NCBI RefSeq assembly: GCF_004005475.1
Contig: NZ_RZTZ01000016.1
Span: 31,547 to 95,546, forward strand
Reading direction: 5' to 3'
Source: Niallia taxi
GTDB taxonomy: Bacteria > Bacillota > Bacilli > Bacillales > Cytobacillaceae
Length of the DNA: 64,000 nucleotides
Part shown: piece after piece, positions 55,883-63,873 of the stretch
How the letters are laid out: each line of letters begins with the position of its first letter
How positions within the stretch are numbered: position 1 is the first letter of the stretch
Position numbers and translations under genes: made by a program
Notes under the pieces: model-generated
Seen by the model: the letters and a program-made list of their open reading frames with translations, nothing else
What the model was told of the DNA's origin: nothing
The model's database searches: none

Positions 55883-56024
55883 CTGTATCCTCTCCCTGTT
55901 AAAATGACCTTACACCAACACCATTAGAGCTAATGCTTAAAATTGTGACCCTGACTCCTACATAATGGTATTTAGAATTGTTTTTTACATTGTGACAAAC
56001 TTAGTGACAACAACAAAAAGAGCA

Positions 56025-56037
56025 GGAGCAAAGCTCC
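56025..56037 (-). terminator. Terminator-like hairpin after the 46-aa element gene
   Basis: GGAGC-AAA-GCTCC stem; on the minus strand CTCTTTTTGTTG follows. Contains none of the element's CpGs, but one lies 5 bp away (56042). Confidence 0.55.
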
Positions 56038-56157
56038 CACTCGGTAACTAATTGCTATAATATGCTGTTGTATATCATCTACCTAGAGAGTATTAACCTT
56101 AGCTCATATCTCCTGTGAGCTACAGCTTACTCAAATCAATAAGTCTCCTCTAAAATA

Positions 56158-56298
56158 TTACTTACTGAGTTTAGCCATTTTGTCAGCCTGTGCCTTTGAA
56201 AGTCCTGAGCTTATCATCATCAAAGGAGACTTACCTTTAGCCTTGCTCTTATCCTTCTTATGTGAGCTTTTATTAGCCTCTGCATTCTTTTTAATCAT
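56158..56298 (-). CDS. Small lysine-rich element protein (46 aa)
   Basis: Found by eye. ATG at 56298 overlaps the stop of the HNH gene (ATGA), with GGAGG 7 bp upstream. Strongly basic N-terminal half (KKDKSKAKGK), then SPLMMISSGLSKAQADKMAKLSK. Unknown function, possibly nucleic-acid binding. Confidence 0.62.
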   Translation of the reverse strand: MIKKNAEANKSSHKKDKSKAKGKSPLMMISSGLSKAQADKMAKLSK

Positions 56299-57077
56299 GC
56301 TGTTACCTCCTCTCTAGTTGCAGTAAATTCCTTATATACATCAGCCCATCTCTGCCCTGTAACAATCATTCCTATAGCAGACCTGCTGACATTGTATTTT
56401 TTGGCAATAGCCCTCTGAGGCATCTTTTCAATAAAAGCATCATGCAGGATGTTTCTAACACTACTTGCAGTAAGCTTAGATGCTCCTCTTTTTATCTCAG
56501 GCATATCAGACCTGTTAAGAGCCTTGAACATTGCAAACATAGGATTATGAGCCTTTCCAATAACAATTCTCTTAACTGTACTTACTGGAATGTTAAAAGC
56601 CTCTGACAGCTCCTCTAGGCTCTCTCCTCTTTGATAAAACCTCTCTAGCATCTCATAAGCCTGATACTCATTAACTTTAGCCTCTACAGGTTTCTCAGTA
56701 AGTCCCATTACATAGGCATGAATAAAGTTATCTTTACTTGTCAGATACTCAAGATTGCTCAGCCTGTTATCTGTTTTTACTCCTGATATATGATTGATAG
56801 TCATACCCTCTGACATCTGTTTAATGTACTCATCTGCATCAGCTAAAATCATTACAATATGATGCAAGTAAACTGTATTGCTTTTGCCTCTTTCCCTGAG
56901 ATTGTAGAAAGCATAGCCCTGCTTGTTAAAACTGGCTTTCCTGTATTCAGCTCCTCCTATAAGGCTCTGTATTCTTATCTCACCAGTAGAAAGATTGTAG
57001 CTACTGCCATCTAGTTCCATATAGCCCTTAATAAGCTCTACCCTGTTCCTTAACTGCTCCTCATTTAATCTAATCAT
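56295..57077 (-). CDS. HNH-endonuclease-like protein with HTH repeats
   Basis: 260 residues. The central segment INHISGVKTDNRLSNLEYLT (about 93-112), after YLHHIV, is the HNH pattern of homing endonucleases and phage HNH proteins. The C-terminal half has two helix-turn-helix-like stretches (ELSEAFNIPVSTVKRI and AIAKKYNVSRSAIGMI). It may cut DNA at a specific site or only bind it. Preceded by AGGAGGATTACA and the repeated TACAGATTAGAAAA word. Confidence 0.75.
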   Translation of the reverse strand: MIRLNEEQLRNRVELIKGYMELDGSSYNLSTGEIRIQSLIGGAEYRKASFNKQGYAFYNLRERGKSNTVYLHHIVMILADADEYIKQMSEGMTINHISGVKTDNRLSNLEYLTSKDNFIHAYVMGLTEKPVEAKVNEYQAYEMLERFYQRGESLEELSEAFNIPVSTVKRIVIGKAHNPMFAMFKALNRSDMPEIKRGASKLTASSVRNILHDAFIEKMPQRAIAKKYNVSRSAIGMIVTGQRWADVYKEFTATREEVTA

Positions 57078-57152
57078 TGTAATCCTCCTAGTTTATTTTC
57101 TAATCTGTACTCCTGCTGTGACATCCTAAGTAAATAAAAAAGAGACAGCATA

Positions 57153-57305
57153 TTAACCCTCTGCCTCTTTATCTTTCTCCTTGCTTGCCTCTTTGTTCAA
57201 AGCCTCCATAATCTTAGTAAGCCCTGAGCTTTTAGCCTCCTGCTGTGCCTCATTGACTTTAAGACCTTGCTTTAAAAACTGTCCCATCTGCTCCTGATTA
57301 AACAT
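57153..57305 (-). CDS. Small element protein, helical (50 aa)
   Basis: Found by eye. ATG at 57305, GGGGAGG upstream, TAA stop. Gln/Glu/Lys-rich helix (NEAQQEAKSSG, KIMEALNKEASKEKDKEAEG). Unknown. Downstream of the coiled-coil gene. Confidence 0.62.
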   Translation of the reverse strand: MFNQEQMGQFLKQGLKVNEAQQEAKSSGLTKIMEALNKEASKEKDKEAEG

Positions 57306-57321
57306 TATCCTTAGTCCTCCC

Positions 57322-57552
57322 CTATTTGCTCTGTAAGTTATTTACTACTTTCCTCAGTAGATTAAGTTTAGTCTGTATAATCCTTTTAGCCTTAGTATCC
57401 TCTTTGCCAATGGTTATAACAGAGTGCTGAGACTCCTTAACAGGCTCTACATCCATTGTTCTTTTAAGATGCTTTAGCTCTTTATCTATAGCCTTTATCT
57501 GCCTGTTAAGGTCTTTCCTAAGCTCTCTCAGTTCCTCTCTCATTTGCTCCAT
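57322..57552 (-). CDS. Small coiled-coil protein of the element (about 76 aa)
   Basis: Charged heptad-rich protein (EELRELRKDLNRQIKAIDKELKHLKRT begins it, written here in parts: EELRELRKDLN, KAIDKELKHLKRT). The start overlaps or directly follows the stop of the 265-aa gene; ATG at 57552 or 57543 are both possible. Ends in TAG just before the ribosome site of the next gene. Unknown function. Confidence 0.6.
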   Translation of the reverse strand: MEQMREELRELRKDLNRQIKAIDKELKHLKRTMDVEPVKESQHSVITIGKEDTKAKRIIQTKLNLLRKVVNNLQSK

Positions 57553-57554
57553 AA

Positions 57555-58352
57555 TCAAACAGCCTTGTTAGTATGATAGCTAACAATGTTATAAGGTACA
57601 TTGTATTGCTCAGATACAGCCCTACAGCTCATGCCTGACTGTCTCAAGTCTTTCCATTGCTGAATAAGCTCAGCAGAATACTTAGACTTTCTGCCTCTTT
57701 TCTCTTCCTTTTTCTTAGAAGTAGACTTCTGATACTTAGCCTCAATAACATCAATCTCATCCTGCAAAACAATGTATCTATCTAACAATAACTCAGGCAT
57801 CTCATAGCTCTTATAAGACTTGTACTCTATGCCTTTAACCTTGTAGTCATTGCTTAGGACTGGATGAGGGTAAACAGTGATGATGATGCCCTCTGCATCC
57901 ATTCCCCACTTAGTAGGCTTATTCAGTACATCAAGGACTGCAAACAGTTTATTATCTAACATATCCTCATACATAGAGTTGTAAATAGCAGTCAACTCAC
58001 CCAGCATCTTAGTAGCCTGCTTAGGCTCTACATCATCTAGGATTAAGTAAATTCTAATATCCTCAATAGTATTTTTACTGCTCATTAATCTGCTTAGGTA
58101 TCTGTCTTTAAGCTCATCATACTCAGTCTCAGACAGATTTTTAGGCTCAGGAATAGGATAAGTCCTGCCAAAGTCTCCTCTAGCTGTATCCTGCTTAAAT
58201 TCATCCTGTATGGACTTGAATAACCTGCCCTCAATGACTTTCTTTACAAGCTCAGTACTTTCAATATCTGCCTCACTTGCAATCTTTTTATAGTTGCTGT
58301 AGCCTTCCTCATGGTATAGGTATAGGGCTTTATATGCTTTGTTAAAATCCAT
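57555..58352 (-). CDS. Element protein with C-terminal resolvase/transposase-type HTH (265 aa)
   Basis: Unrecognised overall. N-terminal helical region with an HTH-like stretch (EEGYSNYKKIASEADI), mid-region mixed, then a Lys/Arg-rich linker and a C-terminal HTH (YSAELIQQWKDLRQSGMS, AVSEQYNVPYNIVSYH). CAGGAGGATTACAACA precedes the ATG, very like the HNH gene leader. Probably DNA binding. Confidence 0.65.
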   Translation of the reverse strand: MDFNKAYKALYLYHEEGYSNYKKIASEADIESTELVKKVIEGRLFKSIQDEFKQDTARGDFGRTYPIPEPKNLSETEYDELKDRYLSRLMSSKNTIEDIRIYLILDDVEPKQATKMLGELTAIYNSMYEDMLDNKLFAVLDVLNKPTKWGMDAEGIIITVYPHPVLSNDYKVKGIEYKSYKSYEMPELLLDRYIVLQDEIDVIEAKYQKSTSKKKEEKRGRKSKYSAELIQQWKDLRQSGMSCRAVSEQYNVPYNIVSYHTNKAV

Positions 58353-58432
58353 TGTTGTAATCCTCCTGATAGTTGTAGTTGGTTTAAAAAAGGCTCAGGA
58401 TGTTACTCCCTTGCCTTGTTGTAGTTGGCTTT

Positions 58433-58501
58433 TTATTTAGTGCAATATTTATTAACAAAACCTGCTATCAATACTGCTCCAATGACTTCTAGTACAATCA
58501 T
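58433..58501 (-). CDS. 22-residue hydrophobic peptide
   Basis: Found by eye. ATG 58501 with GGAGG 8 bp upstream; stop TAA. One likely membrane helix (VLEVIGAVLIAGFVNKY). It sits alone between two larger element genes; size and hydrophobicity are like type I toxin or small phage membrane peptides, but nothing more supports that. Confidence 0.45.
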   Translation of the reverse strand: MIVLEVIGAVLIAGFVNKYCTK

Positions 58502-58572
58502 GGTAGAGACCTCCTTAGCTGATGTTAGTTGTTGCCCTCATCTCTCTCCTCAGGTCTCCTAACTGTTGCTAC

Positions 58573-59178
58573 TTAGATGCTCAGCTTTCTTTTAAGCTGT
58601 TCCATTTCCCTTTTCAGGTCTCTAGTTTTAGAAAGCATTACTTGTTGCCCTAGATGGATATTGTTATAAATCCTAGTTCCTTGAGGTACAATGCCTGCAT
58701 CAATCAGCAAAGCATTAGCCTCAGAGAAAGCTACATTTAACTTGCTTGCAATGCCACTCATCTTAGCAACATCCTCCTCTACAGTCCTGATAGACATTGT
58801 TTCTACATACTCCTTATCAATTACAGAAAAGACTGTTTTAGCTCCTGCATGGACTGCAAAGAATGCTTTAAACTGCTCCTCTAGCTCTTTAGCAAACTTA
58901 ACAGCTTGTCCATTGTTAATTGCTGATTGTAACTCAATGTCTTTCTCAATCTCCTCAACTTGTTGCATAATCTGCTTAGCATCCTTTAGGTTTGTAGCTA
59001 GTTGCATATCTTCTTTAAGTTGAGCCTTTCTAGCCTGTAGTAAAGCCAATTCCTCTGCTCCTACTTCTTTAAGTTCCTCTAGCCCATCAAACTTAGCTCT
59101 TACAGCCTCTAAAGCTGTCTCCATCTCCTTAATCTTGCTGTCCATTCCTACTGTGTACTCTGCTCTTTTGTTTTCCAT
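58573..59178 (-). CDS. Coiled-coil element protein (201 aa)
   Basis: Largely coiled coil in its first half (KIKEMETALEAVRAKFDGL, LKEDMQLATNLKDAKQIM), then a mixed segment and a basic C-terminus. Ribosome site GGAGAT is inside the end of the upstream gene, whose stop is 2 bp before this ATG. No known motif; scaffold- or tail-chaperone-like only by shape. Confidence 0.65.
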   Translation of the reverse strand: MENKRAEYTVGMDSKIKEMETALEAVRAKFDGLEELKEVGAEELALLQARKAQLKEDMQLATNLKDAKQIMQQVEEIEKDIELQSAINNGQAVKFAKELEEQFKAFFAVHAGAKTVFSVIDKEYVETMSIRTVEEDVAKMSGIASKLNVAFSEANALLIDAGIVPQGTRIYNNIHLGQQVMLSKTRDLKREMEQLKRKLSI

Positions 59179-59180
59179 CT

Positions 59181-60224
59181 TTACATATCTCCTTTAGTTT
59201 TATTAGTTGTTTGTCTCATCCATGCTCTAGCTTTTTCCTCTGCTGTAAGGAGTACCTGTAGCTCCTCATAATGCTCAGTTACTTTAGCCTCTACAGCCTC
59301 TATCTCAGGTAGCTTAGGAGTCCTGACAATGTTTTTAATCTTGTTAGTAGCCTCACTATAATCAGATGCCTTAACATCATTAGCTTTAGGAATACTGCTT
59401 GTAAGTCCATCAAGCTCCTGCAATAAAGCCTCAATCTTAGTCTTATCTACATCCTTTGCTTTAGGAGCATCCTTAACAATGTCCTCACCTTTAGCAAAGT
59501 CTTTAACCTCATCCATATTCATAGGCTCTTTGATGTTCTGCTCAAGCCTGTCCAGTTTAACTACTGTCTGCATCAGCTCTAAGTCTGGATGCTGTGTGCC
59601 ATTATATAAGCTGTAGAAAGCAAGACCTGCCATCATCAGCTCTAATTTAAAACTCTCATCCTGTAGGCTCTTATCAATAAACCTCTCAGTATTACCTGCT
59701 GACTCTTTGTCTCCACTGTACAAATATGGAGATGATTGGAGCATAATCCCTAGCTCTTTAGTATCCATGTACTGCCCAATCTTTCCTAAGTTTTGCTTGA
59801 TAAACCATCTGAGAGTATTAGCTTTTACTGACTGTAAGTGAAAGTAATCTCTGCCATATAGTCCAGTAGCCTCCATGTATAACTCTCTGTCTCTTGCAGT
59901 TCCTTGAGGGCTTACTGCTTTCTCATACATAACCCTAAAGAATTTATCTGTTTGTTCTTCAGATACAAACTGATTAGGATTGATACCTGCAAGCTCATTA
60001 ACTTCCTCTGCCATAGACTCCTCAAGTCTTGCCTCAAACTCTGCTTTATACTTTGCCTTGTAGTTCTTTAAAGTCCTCTCAGAGATACCAAAGTACTTAG
60101 CTGTATCATTCTGTACTGCATTGTACTTAGCTTTTACCTCTGCCATGCAAAGGACTATATCTAGCTCTGTATCAGGAGCTTTGTCTTTAATGTACTGCTC
60201 AATTAGTTGTAAATTATCTGCCAT
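59181..60224 (-). CDS. HTH-containing element protein (347 aa)
   Basis: N-terminal HTH (TAKYFGISERTLKNYKAKYK, about 37-58), then an all-helical body without catalytic motifs and an acidic/lysine-rich C-terminus. GAGGAG precedes the ATG, with the TACAGATTAGAAAA word 30-45 bp upstream. Unrecognised; the N-terminal HTH is like phage small-terminase or replisome proteins. Confidence 0.65.
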   Translation of the reverse strand: MADNLQLIEQYIKDKAPDTELDIVLCMAEVKAKYNAVQNDTAKYFGISERTLKNYKAKYKAEFEARLEESMAEEVNELAGINPNQFVSEEQTDKFFRVMYEKAVSPQGTARDRELYMEATGLYGRDYFHLQSVKANTLRWFIKQNLGKIGQYMDTKELGIMLQSSPYLYSGDKESAGNTERFIDKSLQDESFKLELMMAGLAFYSLYNGTQHPDLELMQTVVKLDRLEQNIKEPMNMDEVKDFAKGEDIVKDAPKAKDVDKTKIEALLQELDGLTSSIPKANDVKASDYSEATNKIKNIVRTPKLPEIEAVEAKVTEHYEELQVLLTAEEKARAWMRQTTNKTKGDM

Positions 60225-60380
60225 TCTCTTTAACTCCTCTGCTCTTTTATATGTTTTCTAATCTGTATTTAGGGAAGGGACAGAGCAGGTTTAAAACTCT
60301 GTCTCCCTGTTCTCTTATATATGCATCTGAGTGAACACATCTAAAGCACATATGTCACCTTTTAAAACTTTTTTTACTTT

Positions 60381-60665
60381 TTAAGACCTGTAGGAAGGAG
60401 GCAGAGGCATTACTAAAATCTCTGCTCCTCTTAACAGTTTGAGAGTGATTGTTTTCTCTGTGCTATCTACATCAATCAGCTCTATAGTTCCATTGTTCAC
60501 TAGCTCCAAGATGGATGCTTTTACATCCTCCTCAATAAACTCCTTTAAGGCTTTGCCATCTATTACAGTTGGCTCTCCTACATAAAACTTATATTTAGCA
60601 AGGAAAGCTAATACCTTGTAAGCTCCCTCTGATACTGTGTAGTCTGCTTTAATCTGCTTGCTCAT
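60381..60665 (-). CDS. Small winged-helix-like element protein (94 aa)
   Basis: Pattern VSEGAYKVLAFLAKYKFY, IEEDVKASILELVNNG, then beta strands IELIDVDSTEKTITLKLL fits a short winged helix. AAGGAGG precedes the ATG, which is 15 bp after the larger winged-helix gene. Likely a regulator or replication accessory protein. Confidence 0.65.
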   Translation of the reverse strand: MSKQIKADYTVSEGAYKVLAFLAKYKFYVGEPTVIDGKALKEFIEEDVKASILELVNNGTIELIDVDSTEKTITLKLLRGAEILVMPLPPSYRS

Positions 60666-60679
60666 TTGTTTACTCCTCC

Positions 60680-61528
60680 TTATTTCCCTCTGATTAAGAA
60701 ATCTGCTTGTAATGACTTATCAGGCTCTCCATCTTTCCTGTAAAAGACAAATGGATTAACTTTTAGATGTGTTTTCCTGCCCTTTAATACCTTTGCAAAG
60801 ACTGACATCCCATCCCATGTAAGAGAGTTGATTTTAGCCTGTACATTCTTCTTATCTAGTCCTGTAATCTCACAAATATCTGCAATAGATAAAGCCTCAA
60901 TGCTCTCAGGATTAACCTCAAAAGGATTAGAGCAAAGGATGTTATTCTCATAGTGGATATAAGGCAGGATTAGATATAAAAACCCCATATCAGCAGGCTT
61001 TCTCTTTTTCTTGCTGTCATTGTAGAGCTTTCTAATCTGCTCAGAGAATGTCTTAACTACTTTCTTGTTTTTAGTTGTGCCTTTGAAATGATATTTTGAA
61101 TTGATAACAAATGCCTCAACCTGTTTCCCTTTGGCCTCTACTGTTTTGACCTGCATTAGCCCTTTAGCTAAAAAGTTATCTATGTGTTTTTTAACATGAC
61201 TCCTATTGTTAATACCTAAGACCTCTCCAATATCTCCCCTATTCATTGGTACAGGATTATGAGTGGACTTTACTAAAGCATTGTCCTCATATCTCACATA
61301 GGTCTGTAATACAAGGTAGTAACCTAGCTCTATTGTTGTTAGCATCTCTATAGCCTCCCTAGCATTGTCCATATCTGAAAAGGTGAATGCTTTAGCTTTC
61401 TTTCTGCTGTCCTCCCTTTTCTTTTTCTCTTGAAATGCTTTTTCTTGTTCTACTGTCCTGGCATAAGCAAACTCCTTTATCTCACCAGTCTCCAAATTTA
61501 CAAACTCAGTTCCTTTAACCTCACTCAT
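60680..61528 (-). CDS. Two-winged-helix protein, possible replication initiator (282 aa)
   Basis: ATG at 61528 preceded by GGAG(GTAT)GGAG; a longer frame to 61570 lacks a site. Contains two HTH/wing units: GDIGEVLGINNRSHVKKHID with FLAKGLMQV (about 105-135) and IADICEITGLDKKNVQAKI (about 220-240). The tandem-WH layout, and its place next to iteron-like repeats and a gene-free region, resemble plasmid or phage replication initiators/DnaD-like proteins. No direct match recognised. Confidence 0.6.
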   Translation of the reverse strand: MSEVKGTEFVNLETGEIKEFAYARTVEQEKAFQEKKKREDSRKKAKAFTFSDMDNAREAIEMLTTIELGYYLVLQTYVRYEDNALVKSTHNPVPMNRGDIGEVLGINNRSHVKKHIDNFLAKGLMQVKTVEAKGKQVEAFVINSKYHFKGTTKNKKVVKTFSEQIRKLYNDSKKKRKPADMGFLYLILPYIHYENNILCSNPFEVNPESIEALSIADICEITGLDKKNVQAKINSLTWDGMSVFAKVLKGRKTHLKVNPFVFYRKDGEPDKSLQADFLIRGK

Positions 61529-61763
61529 TGCTCCATACCTCCATATTTTTATAAGTGTTTTATTTGTCAAAGAGCCTCTTAAATTAGCTCTTTTGGATGG
61601 TCACTTATATACACAGCTGCGACTATTGGTTAACAAGTATGGAGAGCAAGATCGTAAGATTTTTTTATTTGTCCCTCTACTATCTATATTAGGAATCAAA
61701 TTTATAACTGTGACATTATAGGAGGGCAAAACAGCTAACTAAACACAAGCAAAAAAGCCCTAA

Positions 61764-61775
61764 AGCCTTGAGGCT
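61764..61775 (-). terminator. Terminator-like hairpin upstream of the initiator gene
   Basis: AGCC-TTGA-GGCT stem (about 61764-61775); reading leftward it is followed by AGGGCTTTTTTGC, a U-run. It would stop leftward transcripts from the non-coding region before the initiator-like gene. Confidence 0.4.
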
Positions 61776-61805
61776 GTAAGGATTGCTAGAGTAGCTAATT
61801 TAATA

Positions 61806-61860
61806 GGGGGTATTTTGTGAACATAAACAGGGCTTAATGGGGGTATTTTATGAACATGAA
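61806..61860 (+). repeat. Pair of 22-bp iteron-like direct repeats
   Basis: 61806-61827 and 61839-61860 match at 20 of 22 positions (GGGGGTATTTTRTGAACATR plus AA) and are exactly 33 bp apart, three helical turns. Both lie upstream of the initiator-like gene. Confidence 0.65.
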
Positions 61861-63657
61861 AAAAAGTGCCATCAGCCTTACTTCTGCAAGGGATTGACAC
61901 ACTTTAACCTCAAAAGTTTTATCTTATATCTTGAGCATAGGCTCAGGAGCAACCTCCATTACAACAAAGGGAATAATCATAACAGTTTCTTATCTTTACA
62001 ATATCTCAGCCCTTATAGCAGTTAAGACAGTCAGGAGGACTGTAGGAGGCAGTTAGAGCAGTTGGTAAAGCCTTAGTATCAGCTCTGTTGTATAAAGCTC
62101 TAATACTCTCTCTACTCTTTTATAAGTATGTTTTGAGGATGCCATAGGCAGACTCTAGGACTAGCTCTGCTAGGACTATAATTACTGTTATAAACTGTTA
62201 AGGGACTTGAATTGCAGTTGTGTAGCTGTAGGTATAGTAGTTAAGGGGGTAATACCTCTTAAACAGTCCTTATAAGTTGTAGTTGGCTTATTTGCTGATG
62301 TTAGTTTTCAATTTAAGGAGCAGTTTGCTACAGCAGACTTACTATGTAACTCTGTCCAGTAGACTCTCCTTACTTCTCCTTTCAATCTCTGTTTAATATC
62401 AGCTCTAATGTATCAAGCTTTATATTTTTTCTAATCTGTATTGCTGTACATTAACTCCATTTGACCTGTCTTACTTGCAGTTAGTTCTGTAGGTAGGGCA
62501 GGTCTTTTTTTTTGTCTGTAGGGAGGCTGTAAATGATAGGGGGAGGGTATCAGTCAATTAGGCTATAGAATACTGTCAGGAGGACTATAAGGATACTGGA
62601 TAGTAGGTAGGTACATAACAGTTATATATACAGTTAAATACAGTTATAAGCTATATGTTAGGTACAAGAAATTGGTACAAAGGATAGTGATTGTACAAGT
62701 TAGGATAACAATAGGAGGTATTTTAAGGCTGTTTTGAGGCAGTCAGGAGGCTTTATATATGCTGATATTGTATAGAAAAACAGTGATAATACAGTCAGAT
62801 GCAGGGAGGAAATGTACTGTAAAAATATCCATGAGTCCTGCATGATGTATACCCTTCCTCTCAGTTAGAAATCAGTAGGGCAGTTAGGATAACACAGCCT
62901 TATCCCTTGTAACATCTGCTTTTATAGCTATGCCTCAGCCCTTGCCTCTCTGCTGTGGGTAGGGTAGTGAGACTATACAAGGTAGGGAACATTATTTACA
63001 CAGCAGGAGGGTACTGATTAGCCTGTACTGTTTAACAGGGATTATACAAAGCATCAGCTCTTTTGTTCTCAGGGTAGTAACATTTATCAAGGGTAGGCTA
63101 ACAGCTCTTAGAGAGCATCCTGAGCAATCTGAGGACTATGCCCTAATAGCCTAAGAGGAACATACATACTGAGCGAATAACAGTAATATAGGGAGGTCTG
63201 CTATTAGTAGCATAGGGCTATTGTACAGCTAGGAGGGAGTATCTTTACAGGTAGGAGTACCCTTCTTTTTACAGCAGGTAGGACTACTATTTGTACAGGG
63301 ATAGGGTTAATACTTTTGATACAGGGATATGAGACAGGATGAGCTACTGCTGTTAAGAGTATGTCTATCTTTTCACAATATTTACCTTTAACACCTCCTT
63401 TTGAGACTATGATACAGCATGATACTGTACTAGTTACAGTGACAATATAAGCATAGATAAGACTGAGCCAAAGCCTATTCTATTACTGCTATGATATTTA
63501 GCTGAGACTGCTTAGTCTTAGCTGTAATGTACAGTAATAATGATGTAAGTAATAACTATTGCCTGAGCTGTAAGAGACAAAGCCTCAGCAGAACAGACTG
63601 ATAAGATAGTTATGCTTGCTGTCCTGATGCTGTACAATCTGATGTAATTAATTAACA

Positions 63658-63686
63658 TTGACATACAAATAAATAAGTGTTATTAG
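63658..63686 (+). promoter_or_regulatory. Rightward promoter candidate
   Basis: TTGACA (63658-63663), 17-bp spacer, TATTAG (63681-63686; four of six). Faces the leftward promoter, sharing its -10 region. Confidence 0.4.
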
Positions 63687-63708
63687 CATAATATTTAATT
63701 TTTGTCAA
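63680..63708 (-). promoter_or_regulatory. Leftward sigma-A-type promoter
   Basis: TTGACA (63703-63708 on the minus strand), 17-bp spacer, TAATAA (63680-63685). Would transcribe leftward into the 2-kb gene-free region. Confidence 0.55.
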
Positions 63709-63873
63709 TCAAGGCTCAAAGGGGGATACATAGGGGGACTAGGGGTAGGAGAGGAGGGAGAGTCCTGTACATAACATATACACAATGATTTTTTACACTT
63801 AGGGGAAATACAAAGCTCTGACATTCCTGATGCAGTCCTGATACTGATGCCTAACAGCGACAAAAAGAAACAT

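Noticed and set aside
61837..62025. 62-codon plus-strand frame in the gene-free region
   Set aside because: No ribosome-binding site, overlaps the iteron-like repeats, composition of the product unlike the accepted element proteins.
62480..62620. Idea that TAG is recoded as sense in the element (a frame with several TAG reads like protein)
   Set aside because: Accepted element genes use TAA, TGA and, at 57322, a TAG placed just before the next ribosome site, so TAG looks like a normal stop; the frame is short and also hits TAA.
62028..62760. CRISPR-like array from GTCAGGAGG and ACAGTTA repeats
   Set aside because: Repeats are too short and irregularly spaced, and no cas gene is present.
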